From positions 17,575,806-17,639,805 of the forward strand of contig OZ026606.1 of NCBI GenBank assembly GCA_964020085.1: 64,000 bases of DNA. Reading direction: 5' to 3'. Position 1 is the stretch's first letter. Each line of letters starts with the position of its first letter. This document shows positions 11,991 to 23,000 of the stretch, piece after piece. Under the pieces are notes generated by a model that saw only the letters and a list, made by a program, of their open reading frames with translations, was not told the origin of the DNA and did no database searches. Origin of the DNA: Micromussa lordhowensis. Taxonomy: Eukaryota > Cnidaria > Anthozoa > Scleractinia > Lobophylliidae. Position numbers and translations under genes: made by a program.

Positions 11991-14900
11991 GAGAGTTTGG
12001 CTTTTGTATTTTATTCGGAGCATTAAAAACGAAGGAAATCACCAATAATAAAACATAAATAATAATTAAACATACTTTCAGGAACACAACATCAGCGTAA
12101 TATCAATAATTTCGATGACTTCGAAAACGATGGAGGTTGACTGTGGTCCTTTTAGTCACTGTGTGCGCGCGGAAAACGCGCGAAAAGCCAAACCGTTTAT
12201 CTGGCGGCAAGCGCAAGAAAAAAGGAGTAATTGTAGCCTGCTCTAGGTGTGCAGAAAGAATAGAGGAGAGTTAGGGCGAGAAGTGAAAGAACTCTCGCTT
12301 TTTCTTCACCGCACTCCTCTCTTAGTTTCTCTCTTGCCGTTTTTTTTTGCATTGCTCCCCAACTATGCGAATTCCTGGAGAGGCTATAGACAGACTCATC
12401 ATCAGTAGAAGGCGCGGGGAAAGTGAACATGTGATTGTGAGTGGTCACAAGTGCAAAACAAACGACATGTGCCGACAAGTGCAGGATAATCAATGAATGC
12501 TTTACCGATTGAAAGCGCTTGAAACTGTCGCGCAAACGAATCACTATCACTTCCGTCAACATTACAAGAAACTCAATTACCGAGTGAAACAATATTAACA
12601 CTTTTTCACTTATCCTTCTTTTAGCGTCCTTGAAGACTTGAAAGCTAAGACGAAATTAGAGATAGAGGAGTATAATTCGCGAATGCAGGTGTGTAACTTG
12701 TTTCTGAAATAATTGAGTTCACATTAATGCTACAGGGAAAGACATCCCTATCTACTTCAATGTGTTCCTTTATCTCTTCATACCATAAGGCACGTAAGGC
12801 TTTGACATTCTTCTAAAGAACATTTCCAGTCCGTAGTGCGCAGTCTCAGCAACCTAGTGTTTATAAGCATTACAAGTTCCCACTCCATGGAATGCGAGTC
12901 GATGTTATTGGTTACGAACCACATACCTTGTCTTCGAGGCCTTCCGAATTCTTTTTCCAACAGCTTCATTGATTTTACAGCTATGAAGTTGTTTCATGAA
13001 GTGATATGAGAAAGAACGAAGCATAAAGCTTCGACCGCTTCGCTTCCATAATGGCGGTTGTTTTGAAACTTTGAATTTACTTCATGTAAGTAGTTGCGAA
13101 ATGTTTACATTTTGTGATGTCTTACGTGAAACAAAGCAAAAAACGCAAACAAACTCTCGAGAGTGCGCAGTACGGACTGGAAATCATCTTGAATCCTTTT
13201 GTCTCAGGAGTTCAAAAAGCAGATAACTTTACACATGCTTGACAAATGTTATCGTCCATTTTAACGAACCGATATCCACTGAACATCCTGCATGTGTGCT
13301 TGTTTTTACTCATTTTCTCTTCTTTGTGTTTGTGTTTCACATATTAAAGGCAATCCAGAAGGAAAAGAGCAACGTAGCCATAAAGTTTGCAGGTATATTC
13401 ATGATTTATGTTTTGTTTGATTTCGTGTGCAACAATGATAAGATAGAAATGGACACTGTTTGCGTTCTTGAATTGCAGACGCCGAGGCTAAAAACGCTCA
13501 ACTCGAGCGAGAACTCGAAGCTTATAAAAAGTCACTGAAGTGAGTGCTTTCTTTATTGGCGATTCATTTCATGCTGTACTTTGTGCTGTTTAGATTGTTT
13601 AGAAGCTGTTTGGAAGGAGGCATTCAGAATATGTGTTCTTTAGATTGTACAGACGTTAAGCTGTTTAGAAGGAGGCATTCAGAATATGTGTTCCTAAATA
13701 CTGAAAGAAACCTGTTCTTTTAATGTCCACAGGAAATCAGAGCGCAAGTTTTTGTTCCTTCAACGGAAGTTAGAGCACATACAGGAACGAGAGCTGACAG
13801 CACAAGAGACACTCTCACAAGTTCTTACTGTTGTAAGTGTGACGTGACGCCCGTGACGCCGGCTGGCGTGACTTGATACTTTGGAAACTGTTTTTGGAAA
13901 CATTTCAATGTAAAATGTGTTTAAAATTCTCTGCACTGATTAGTAGACATGTTTTGGAGAGTAGAGTAGCCCTGGGAACGAGGTTTCAAACATACGGGTT
14001 ATTAACTAAGCGTGAGATCAAGATGGCAGGATATTGGCCAACTTGTTTATGTACAGAGACACAATCGAGGCTCATAAACACACAAAAGAACGAGGTTAAT
14101 ATCCAAATAACAAGCTTGGTAAATAAGGGACTTAAATAAGACGGGTAATTCTGTGATGGCCCGATAGCGCCATTTTGCCCTCTCGGATAGCCAATCACAG
14201 CGCAAGGGTTGGTTCATCCTACTCGTCCGCGTAACTAGGCACGACCTTTGCAACCGTTAGTTGGGTTGCCATGTAACGCATCTCGTTCCGAGCATAGCAT
14301 TGTTCAAATAACGGCTGGGAAAGAGAACGAAAAAAAGGTGTAGTTTTTCCAGCGACGGTTTAATAACAACAAGAAGCAAATGCGGTAAACAGTAAAGTTC
14401 GCCTAATCGGAGGTTATTGTTTCTCATCACTTCTTTACTTGACAGCGTGTCGATTGAGTTTCAGTTTTTTATTATTGCACACTGTTTACAGAATTTAATT
14501 TAAATGAATTGAATGGGTTCTTAAATATAACACCAGCTTGTCGTTTCCAATTATTGTGTTGTCAAGATGCGATGGACAACTCCCTTAACACAATAAGAGA
14601 GTTAAAATCCGCCTTTCTTTCCGATAGGCCGAGAAAACAGCCGCTGAAAGGGACAACTACGTACAATTTGTAAGTTCACAACGTGCCTGTGTTCAGTTTG
14701 TAATCACGAGATCATCTCTTTGTATTATAAAGTTTGATTCCTGTTTCTGTGCAGAGCTGCCACGATGTGGTCATCTTCTGTCTGTCTCGGCCACCAATTT
14801 GCTTTCAAATCGAAGGAAAAGCATAAAAAAAAATTGTGGAGACATAACGCGAGACATAATTGACCAAAACAGGGACAAGGAGAAGTTAAAATTGAACATG

Positions 14901-16283
14901 ATTAACCCGTTGACGACCAGTGCTTTTTGCCCAAAAACCGCATTTTTTTGACATTTTGGAGATTTTCAGCCTGGATAAGGGCCAAATTAACTCCAATGTA
15001 CTTTTGCTTGGGCATGCGCAGAAATCAAAATTTGAAGATGACGTCAGATGTGGAACAAAGGCCAACGCTTGTGACGGCCGGTTTACGGGCGGCACGGGAG
15101 TCAATGGGTTAATAATGAACGTGAAATTTTTAAAACATGCGATGCCTGTGACGTACACTGGAGATTCTTTCAGCATTACTCTCTTCGCTCTTGTTGTCAA
15201 GAATTGAATCTTCTCTTCGCAGGCGAAATCACAGAAGTTTCAACAGGAGAAAGCTGCTTCTAAAATCCTTGCTGGAACTCAAAACATTAAGGGACTCGAG
15301 GAAAAACTCCAGGTAGGGTTTAAGTTATTTGCAACAACAGCAGAAAGAAAGCAATTCAACTCAAGGCCGACAATTATGATAAAATCGAGAAACATTCATT
15401 AAGGTAGTGAACTGTTGTAAAACTCCGAGTCAAAGTTGGAAACATGACTGGGTTGCCACGCGTCAGGAAATGGCCATGAAAAAGTCAGGGAAAATTGAAA
15501 TTTTGAATCAAACCACTATTGTTTGTTCAGTCTTCTGTTGCATGATTGTCGTGCTTTAAGACTGATATGAACGTGCTTGTTTAAATAGCAGCTACGTGTA
15601 ACCGAGTATTTTTCTTTCTAGGAATACCGGCAAAAGGCCACTGACAAGGTTGCTGTAGTTACAGGAAGGTAAGAGACTACAGAAAAAAAAGAACCAAAAC
15701 AAACCCCGGAACAGATGGCATAACAGTTGCCGCCTTTTATCTCGACCAGGTTGCGAGAGAAAGAGAAGGAGATCAACAAGCTCAAAGAGCAATACGAAGG
15801 AGAAATCAATAATCTTCGCGCCATGGTCAGACAAAAACAACGTCAACTGGAATTAATGATCGGAGAGAACAGGTAACTAGCACGTTTATTGCCCGTGTCA
15901 CGCAACTGGGTGTGACCATCTTTGGCGAGTAAATTCTCAAACAAGAATCATACTGAGAAACTTCCAGTTTTCTACTTCTGTGCCAACACCTTTTTAAACT
16001 CGGGCCACCCACCCCTCTCGAGCCAAATGATTCGACTCGCTTTGAATGCGAGTTTCTAGAGTGGCGCATTGTTGAAAGACTGTTTAAATTTATTTTACTG
16101 AATATAAACAATGAATGTATCTTGTATTTTAGGAGCGTCGATAAAGAACTGGAACTTGTGTGGAAAAAAGCTGCCGCTGACAACAGGCGAATGAAGGACA
16201 CGGTTCGACAAAAGGGCGGCATGTTCGATTCGGACTCAGACCCCAATGCCCACCTGTCGTCGGAAGAAGGGGAGGCTGCATAG
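2569..16283 (+). CDS. CEP89: Centrosomal protein of 89 kDa (CEP89) homologue, 5' end missing
   Basis: CEP89 is a coiled-coil protein of the mother-centriole distal appendages, needed for docking and ciliogenesis; a mitochondrial role is also reported in animals. I recognise it from blocks that line up with human CEP89 in the same order: the HRLNVELSRYQ block (about residues 805-815 of the model), a Pro-Trp-Leu then AYDDRLKEKEQL segment (838-862), a VVKEN..LH motif, a DEWQQLQEQAKLV..EN segment, EVSKLSKR, and a C-terminal ELELVWKKAAADNRRMK block near the stop. Twenty-one exons join in phase into 3735 nt, giving 1244 residues plus TAG, against about 780 in human. The extra length is mainly an N-terminal half that is proline-rich, then glutamine-rich coiled coil, then a charged Lys/Arg/Glu/Asp region. 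No start codon was found, so the true N-terminus is upstream. Identification is firm; single exon edges are inferred from splice consensus. Confidence 0.93.
4793..4842 (+). ncRNA. Hammerhead ribozyme-like motif (Penelope-element type)
   Basis: The core reads CCGATGA (4802-4808; consensus CTGATGA), a short stem II GGGC-TAAC-GTTC (4810-4821, with G-T wobbles), GAAA (4822-4825), then C-G-T-C (4826-4829) with the expected cleavage site after C4829. Helix I is formed by AGATTCG (4793-4799) with CGAATCT (4836-4842), plus CT/AG next to the core. The ACGT at the helix III position is self-complementary, as in the minimal-helix-III hammerheads known from Penelope-like retroelements, which act as dimers. 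The core T-to-C change suggests reduced or lost activity. It lies in a CEP89 intron, probably as a relic of such an element. Confidence 0.5.
5814..6062 (+). repeat. Dispersed repeat, copy 1
   Basis: A block of about 250 bp in a CEP89 intron begins GTGGCTCATTAGGCCGGAGC and ends near CTAACCATGAGGC. It matches most of 55489-55749 closely and a more decayed stretch at 23669-23776. Shared words include GGATGGGATGCTAGTCCATC and CATTTATACACCTGGGTG. No coding capacity or terminal inverted repeats were seen, so a SINE-like or other short non-autonomous family is most likely. Confidence 0.7.
7489..7719. mobile_element. Probable MITE with GGGGCCC ends
   Basis: The left end GGGGCCCGTCGGCTCGAGGG (about 7489) and the right end (about 7698-7719, TTTTGAGAAATGGGCCCC) are imperfect inverted repeats, followed inward by GTCCCGAAA and TTTCTGGGGC. 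The interior is non-coding. It sits in the CEP89 intron between exons 7186-7257 and 7941-8002. Confidence 0.5.
8377..8749. mobile_element. MITE with TAAGCCCTGG(C/T)CAAACGG terminal inverted repeats
   Basis: Terminal inverted repeats of about 40 bp: TAAGCCCTGGCCAAACGG at 8377-8394, continuing GAGTCGCAAGTAG, and the complementary CCGTTTGACCAGGGCTTTA ending at 8749. The interior is packed with ACTTGCG and CGCAAGT words in both orientations, plus further AACGGAGT/CCGTTTGG pieces, so it may have grown by internal duplication. A shorter relative lies at 56663-56820. It occupies a CEP89 intron. Confidence 0.8.
10493..10740. repeat. Repeat with CTCTGGGAACGAGATTG units
   Basis: The word CTCTGGGAACGAGATTG appears at 10617-10633 and again at 10718-10734, within a GC-richer non-coding block of a CEP89 intron. 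A related CCTGGGAACGAGGTTT occurs at about 13971. This points to a dispersed family whose borders I cannot fix from one copy. Confidence 0.4.
11205..11640 (+). mobile_element. Non-LTR retrotransposon (LINE) 3' end fragment
   Basis: The frame 11205-11423 ends with the typical C-terminal tail of CR1/L2-like reverse transcriptases: a segment around FVISRIWNKLPPSI, then a Leu-Ser-Ser-Phe-(Arg/Lys)-Arg-Lys-Leu motif before the stop. About 190 bp of 3' UTR follow, ending in a short ACTTAT repeat (about 11618-11637), the usual simple-repeat tail. The polymerase core is absent, so this is a 5'-truncated copy in the plus orientation inside a CEP89 intron. Confidence 0.75.
13602..13694. repeat. Short tandem duplication in a CEP89 intron
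   Basis: A segment of about 36 bp beginning AAGCTGTTT and containing GGAGGCATTCAGAATATGTG occurs twice, at about 13602-13641 and 13659-13694. Nothing suggests coding or regulatory function. Confidence 0.7.
13969..14292. repeat. Possible MITE-like repeat (GGGAACGAG ends)
   Basis: The left part reads CCCTGGGAACGAGGTTTC (about 13970-13987). The right part, GCATCTCGTTCCGAGC (about 14278-14293), is a partial reverse complement. The interior contains no credible gene. The ends resemble the repeat word at 10617 and 10718. Confidence 0.35.
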
Positions 16284-16548
16284 CCGGGCAGGGAAAGAAA
16301 TGAAAGATAGGATTTGTTTGCGGTCATCGAACAAAGACTATTTCGACCAATGACAGGAGTTAATGCCGGATACGAGGGACTCTCTCGTTAAGTCAAAGCT
16401 TAGCAGAGCTAACCTTCCCGAAGTTGAACATGTTTAGAAAATGCTGTGTTGTGTGCATGTCATCAAATTACCATGTATTTAAGAGCGATATACAGAGACA
16501 ATTTAATTGTAAATGATAAATGTAAATCTCAGTTTAGAAGATCTTGGG

Positions 16549-16554
16549 ATTAAA
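16549..16554 (+). promoter_or_regulatory. Candidate CEP89 polyadenylation signal (ATTAAA)
   Basis: ATTAAA lies about 266 nt after the CEP89 stop codon and no canonical AATAAA was noticed nearer. It is the common variant signal; usage is inferred from position only. Confidence 0.4.
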
Positions 16555-18489
16555 AAAAGACTAAAACTTTACATAACAATTTAGGAAAAGATAACTTCAA
16601 AAGACGCAGTGATTTGAAAATATAACCCTCACTGTACGCAATAACCGGAATATATCTTTATTTTACTTCACTCTTTCGCTACTAGAAAAGCAATGAAGCT
16701 TTCACCTATTTTAAAAGTGGTGGTTCTTCTTTAAAATACACAGATTTCCACATATGTATAGGTAATCATACGGTTTTGAGTTCAATTTGGAATTAATTTG
16801 CACGAGTGAGTTTTTCAAAAAGCTGAAATTGCGCGAGCCGCTTATTAATAATACAAACATGAAAAATTCGCGCAGAAAAATTGCCGGAAGATGTTTCTTG
16901 AAGGCATTCTTTTCGCATTCCAGAAAACTTTTTTCAGAGTTTCCGTACAAAATTTTTGTCACTGCTTTACATGATATCATTGGCCTACAAAATTTCTCAT
17001 TGTCTTTCTGCCAATCATTATCCAGAATTACGAAGTGTAATTTGCACTGGTGTTACACTTGAACTGCAGTGCTCTCAGCCAATCAGAATCGAGTAATTTT
17101 TTTATGTGTATTACTATCAAGGTAACACACTTCTAGGCACTACATTAAACATCCCACAGCCGACTCTCAATGGATAAAAAAACGTTTCATTTAAGTTTCT
17201 CTTTTTGGGAATCCCCGACTTGTATGTACATATTACAGCGACTTTATCAACGGTTGCGTTTTCAGCTGCCGTCAATTTACAGCGGAAGTCTTAATGGCGG
17301 CCATCGATCCATTTTGTTTGCTTCTTTCTTTCAAGAGCCGTTTGTAGTTCTCGTAATTATGAAAGATGGCAGTGTAAGACAATCGTTAAAAGGGTTTGAA
17401 GTTTAAAGTTCGCAGATTACCGAAAATCGCTGTAACATGGCTGCCACAGGCATCACTTTTCAAAATTCCCTGACTTTTCACTGATAAAAATAAGATTTCC
17501 CTGACCAAATAGATACAAAATGTCATATCTAGTAGCGGCTTCTGGCCTCAACTTAAAGCCGTTCTTTCTGCTGAGACTAATGAGTTTTTTGAGCAAAATT
17601 ATCATTGAGACCTTTGTGACCCTAAATGTTTCTTCCAGCCTTCAGTGGTAGTTTAATCAGACTTTTCCCTGACCTTGAAGAATTTTTTTCCCTGACCATT
17701 TCCTGAACTGTGGCAACCCTGTATGAGCTAATGCTACATGTAAATTCACACAGACGTTTAAATGTTTAGTTTCAAGTTCTTATTTACCACAACAAACATA
17801 CTGAGGATATAAAAGCAACCCTACGCGGGTTGATTTTCTTTATTTTTACACGTATCTGCTTGCTATGTTTTGCTAGTGTAAAAGAGAGACTGGGTATTCA
17901 TCACGCTTCGACCGATGAAGGGTTATAACAGTGATTATAAGCTCTTCAAATCATCCCATTGCTTTCATTTTCTTCACACTGGAGCTTCGAACGTGAAAAG
18001 TTCCATGCGTGAAGCCAAAAGCAAACATTTTTCAAACCTACGAGCATCACTGCTTTGTCATTCCCTAAACCTAGTTTTACTTGACTGGTTCAGTTTGTGT
18101 GAATGGAGACAGTTTTTTTACACCAAGCATTTTTTTCTCCCCTCTTTCACCGAGTCGCTGGGAGTTGTTTTAATTACAAAGTAATTTAACTTTCATCGAG
18201 GCACAACTTTGAGCTTTGTAATCTGTGTAAGAAAGAAAAAACACATGCTTGAAATTTATACTTGGAGACGATAAGTAATTTGAACTCTAAAGTAACAACC
18301 AAATCTGAGCTACTACTTATTTAGCAACAGAGCACTTTTCCGTGTTCACATAGCCCCATCTAAACACGACGGGGGTTCGGAGAATGCGAGACAGTGATGG
18401 AATAACAGAACTTTCGAGAATTTTCCCAAATCCCCAAGTGCTAAAGTGCTTATGACCCGAAAAATAAATCATTTTAAAAATACGCTTAT
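16555..18489. other. Intergenic DNA after CEP89
   Basis: No gene was recognised. Short open frames on both strands (for example 16711-16980 and 17915-18184) lack any familiar motif. The stretch includes a hAT-like degraded element at about 17436-17721. Confidence 0.55.
17436..17721. mobile_element. Degraded MITE with hAT-like CAGGGTTGCCACA end
   Basis: The right end TGTGGCAACCCTG (17709-17721) is the reverse complement of CAGGGTTGCCACA, a typical hAT-type terminus. The left side has GGCTGCCACAGG (about 17438). Several TTCCCTGAC/GTCAGGGAA words lie inside. A related fragment, GGGTTGCCACGCGTCAGG, lies at about 15450 in a CEP89 intron. Confidence 0.5.
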
Positions 18490-19565
18490 TTAAGGTGGCT
18501 CGTACCAGTTTCCTCGCGCGGGGAGTAGATCACCATCGTGCGTCACGCGTGAGAAACACGAACGATAGAGGCGCGAGACTGCGCGAGATTTAAAACCTCG
18601 AAAGACCAAAACAAATATGGCGGCGCGCGGCTTTTTTTGCCCAAGGTCACTTTTGTACTGTTGGAGACGAAATTCGCATATAAAGGAGGCTTAACCTGCT
18701 GGAACAACTCAAGTCAACTCTGTGGATTTAAGAAAAATTGTTTCAGGAATCCAATGTTTCCCAAATTTCAAAGGAAACTTGATCGATCGTGCAGCCACCG
18801 AGAACATATTAAGGACTCGTAAAACATAGCAAATCTACCCAGAATTTGTGTAAAAATCCAGGAGGTTGTAATAAGCCCAGGAGGTTGTCTTTAACGACAA
18901 TTACAACTGTAAATGATGTTTTAGCATCAAACGACAGCGAACAAAACAAAACGCCTGTTCGGAGCCCGCTCGCCCGCGCGGGCACACGAAGCAGTCAGCG
19001 GTAGTCAAAACAGCTCATGAGCAACTGCTGATCTTATAAAGTCTGGATTTTTGAATGCGTGTCTACGCGCGTGGGAATAACGGAACTCGCGAAGGCTTTT
19101 GCGTGAAAACAAGCCCGGTGACCCCTTCTTTTTATTGTTTTAATATAATGTTATCATTGAGAGCAAACGTCAGAAAAAAACTAAAAAAATTCTACGGAAG
19201 GAAATTTGCACTCTGTGCAAATTGTCGTTTTTCCAAGGTTACAAGAAATCGGCTCCGTAATTTTTTTTTTTAAAATTGTTGTGCATTTCCCTTTTCAGAT
19301 GCCAAAAGCTATGGTTTAAAAAAAAAACTTGGGGTCACCGGGTTAATTTTTTAGTTTTTAGTGACATAAGCGAAAAATCAGGTCTGGAAAATCCTTTGTT
19401 GCCATGGTAACTGCTAACGACAAAATAACAGCTGTTTTAGGTAAAGTATAAATTATATAATCCAACTTTATAAAAATATTACGGTGGCCTTGGTCTGCCT
19501 TTTTGTTCTATTCTTGCAAAGTTACGAACCGTCAAAAACATGAAAACTGGTATGAGCCACCTTAA
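18490..19565. mobile_element. Non-autonomous TTAA-flanked (piggyBac-like) transposon
   Basis: Flanking TTAA sits at 18490-18493 and 19562-19565. The element between is 1068 bp. Its ends are GGTGGCTCGTACCAGTTT on the left and the reverse complement of GGTGGCTCATACCAGTTT on the right, 18 bp with one mismatch. TTAA target duplications are the hallmark of piggyBac-type insertions. No transposase is encoded; the frames at 18637-18822 and 19055-19273 are short and unrecognised, so it would depend on an enzyme made elsewhere. It lies between the CEP89 and PDCD5 3' ends. Confidence 0.75.
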
Positions 19566-20044
19566 AAGACTTTTTAAAGTAGAGTAAAATGGCATTTTTT
19601 TTTCTGTGATATCTCATTTTGTTCTAGAGATATTCAAGTTTTCCTATTATGCAAATTAGGTAATTGATGACGTCACTGGTGGTGCAAGTACAGTGGTGAG
19701 ACACAAAATCAAGAATATCTCTGCCAATAATAAAGCAATGCGATTGAAACTTAGCAGGGATGATGCACCCTACGAAATATACCAGATGGTGTACATTTTG
19801 ATGTTGCTATGGCAACATGCTCGGTTCCAGTCTCTTTCCTCTTCTTTCCATGTTTACATACTCTCATCTAAACACACCTATCGACCAATGAGAGCGCGGG
19901 TAGTATCTCACATATTTTATAAAATTTAACATTTGGCTGAATAATATACAAAATGCTTGTCAGTGGGTAGCGTTAAATATGAACAGCGGAAGGCTGCAAG
20001 AAGAGTTAAACAGCACTGCTTACCTTCTGAAGTGCCACTTATCA

Positions 20045-23000
20045 CTAGTCATCATCATCGTCATCAGAGTCGTCAATACGTTTCCTGTTGAACTGAAATA
20101 AGAACACAAATAAGTATGGACAAACAGTGCCAACACCATACTTCATGTTACCACTGCAGAACTGTATTTTTCTGATTTGACATTACATGGACATTATATG
20201 AGGTACTAAGTAGGAAACTTTGTAACCCGGATTTGAGCACATGGTTTTTGGTCGTGTAAGATTGTGGAATAAATTATGGTAAAAAAACTACAAACGTTGT
20301 TGAGTTGAAGTATCTGCAACACTTCATGAAGGATCACTGCAGATATCACTGCAGCATTTTGATTGTGGGTTTACTGTGAAACTGCAATGCGACCAGCTCC
20401 CAGTTGGCTTGATAGCTCAGTTCATAGCTCACTGCACTCGCATCGCGGAAGTCATGAGTTTGAATCCCGATCAAACCTGATTTGTTTTTCAAGCTCTATT
20501 TTCGTAACTTGTTCAGTTGTGTTGTCAGTATCTGTCGTGTAGTATATATTTCTCTGGCAGTTAAAATATATGATATTCCAAGCAATCTACCAAATTCAAC
20601 CTGTGCTACCCACTCGGACAGCAAGACTAGGCCAAGTTGTATGACTTAACAGGAAGAGTTTAAGGTTGTGAAAGTGTAAGAATCAACATCAACATCCTTA
20701 ACAGGACAAGCAGAAGCAAGACACTGATGAGTGTGCAGTAAAACTAGAAAGAATTCCAACATGCAGAATTTCCAGAAAAATTAATATCTATTATTATTCA
20801 TTCAAAATACTTCCCCGTTTCTCATTGGTTAAAACCACACGTATAATTCACCATAACCAGCTGCTGTTGACCAAATTTGCAAAGAATTTTGTCATATTCA
20901 ACCAATGACATCAAACTGCAGATTATTGAACCATTGACCGAGAAAACCTGAGGACGAGGTGGTGTTATTTTAATAAAGAGTGAAATGGCTGTGAGTAGGT
21001 TTACAAGTTTGAGCGAAGAAAATATAATGAATAAGGCCCTGTTCGCACTACGCGAAATTTTGTTTGTTTTGCAAGAACATCTGTCAACGCGAAGCCATTT
21101 CTAGTGCGAACGATTTTTTGCACCCACCAAAATTTTTGCAAGTGCTACGAAACTTCAAAGATTCCGTCAACAAGCTTTGGAGGCTGTAAAAATTTTGTCA
21201 GGCGAGAAAATCCTTTGTTTCTTGACATCCATCCGTCATTGGGTCATCAAATTTCGCAAGATATGGATCACAAAGCGAACGTGACCGTATGACTTGGATG
21301 GATCTGCACAGAACCAACATGGATCCATGGTACCTTAACTATTATGGCTTTCAGTGCTACCAAGATCGAGATCAGGGTAGTCCAAGTCCAAGTTATTACG
21401 ATTCCCAAATCGTTGCGTAACAGCAGTACTTCTTACAGTTTCCATCCTTCTTACAGTTTCAATCTCTCTCCACCGTTCTCCACCGAGTTTCAATCTCTCC
21501 ACCTTGGCCTTCGGCCTCGGTGGATAACACCCTCCTCGACCTGCAGAATTCTTCATATCCTACTCAGCCTCATTCAATAATTCCTAAACACCCACCTCAA
21601 GGAAGGTTATTGGAAATTCTGAGGGGGTGGGGGTTTTACAAACCTTCATGTTTAAAGGATGGTATGAAACTATGAAACATGGAAATTCCATAGGGTGGGA
21701 GGGTTCACACTGAAAAAACTTCTACGGAAGAGTCATTTTGGGTATGAATATTTTCTGGAACAATACAATTCTGTTCCATGCCAAGCTACCGGTATGCCAG
21801 TTTTTCTTGGTATTTTTCTCAGTTTGAAGGCTACATAGTACAGTCACTAATTACAATTTGACCAATGTCATTAATCTACCATACATGTACATGTACATCT
21901 GTGACAATTGTAATCCGCAAAGGATTAACCTATTACAACAGATTACTATACCTATGACTGTGATTAATTTGTTTTAAACAAGCACAAATGTTACTCCTGT
22001 AAACTAGGAGTGGGGGGAAAGGGAAAAACTGTCAATCAGCCAAAACAATTTGCCAAAATGTAACATCAAGAAAGAGTTTTCTACACTCTTGCTGTCATTC
22101 AGATCACCTGGAATAAATGTAGATGTTGTAGGTCAAAATGAAATTCAGGTTAAAATGATTTTAACCTAGTTTGACTCTCAATTTCATGTGTCTTCTAACC
22201 CTAATTATTCATGATCTTTGAATAATTAGGGTTAAGAGACAAAGGAATTTCATTTTAACCTAACTTTCATTTTGACCTACAACATAGACACAATTGAGTA
22301 TCATGTAGTTTTTGAAAACAATACCTTTACTGTAGTTTTCTTTTGGGTTCGTTCACTGATATCCTGGAGAAGGCTTACTAGCTGGGATTCTGACAACTGA
22401 AACATACGATGATGTTACAGGAATAACATGAAGAAAATACATGCAGTGCTGTGAGTAACATAGTTCAATTAAATTTTGAAATTAGTTCAATTATAAAACA
22501 ATTACCTTTATTTATCTAATAAATCAGTCAATGATTCCAGATTCTCTTGGACTCCAGAGAGCCACATTACTACTACTAATATACACCCTCAATAACAAAT
22601 TGCAATTTCCCTTCAAGTTGTAAGGTTCGTTTACCTTTCTGATCTCAGGCTATGCTTTGAGAACTGATTGTCATGTAACACAACCTTGTGTTACACTTGT
22701 AAGGTAATTTTTCATGCACCTTGCAGCACAATGATGATTAAAAAAAAAGGAATTGCCAGATACAGAAGGGAGTGTTACACCCACCAACTTGTCTTGTAAA
22801 TTGTAAGGTCGCAAAAAGTTGGGAATTATTAAAGATACTATCTTTTAACACAACAAAATCCAAGTAATGGAAATGGGGGTTACACATGAAACTTTCTCTC
22901 GACTGACAACACTACATTTGCTTGTAGTTCATGGTGCAAGAAGCATAATTGAATTGTACAAATGAATATATGGAGGATCATACATTTGAACTGCAGAGAA

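Larger units (their letters stand above)
2569..16283 (+). other. CEP89: Exon map of the CEP89 gene
   Basis: Exons chosen from AG acceptors, GT donors and frame continuity: 2569-3693, 4181-4364, 5083-5285, 6123-6948, 7186-7257, 7941-8002, 8094-8144, 8921-9004, 9447-9512, 10373-10416, 10799-10914, 11664-11844, 12625-12688, 13350-13392, 13479-13539, 13733-13832, 14628-14669, 15223-15312, 15622-15668, 15750-15872, 16133-16283. Every junction keeps frame and the sum divides by three. The large early exons encode the lineage-expanded N-terminal half. From 7186 on, exons are 42-181 nt and encode the block conserved with vertebrates. Confidence 0.85.

Noticed and set aside
15827..16327. 166-codon open frame on the minus strand
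   Set aside because: It overlaps the last CEP89 exons antisense and shows no known motif; the plus-strand exons explain the openness.
17880..17935. Second hammerhead-like sequence (CCGATGAAGGGTTATAAC)
   Set aside because: It has the first core half only; the GAAAC-GTC half and helix I partner are missing.
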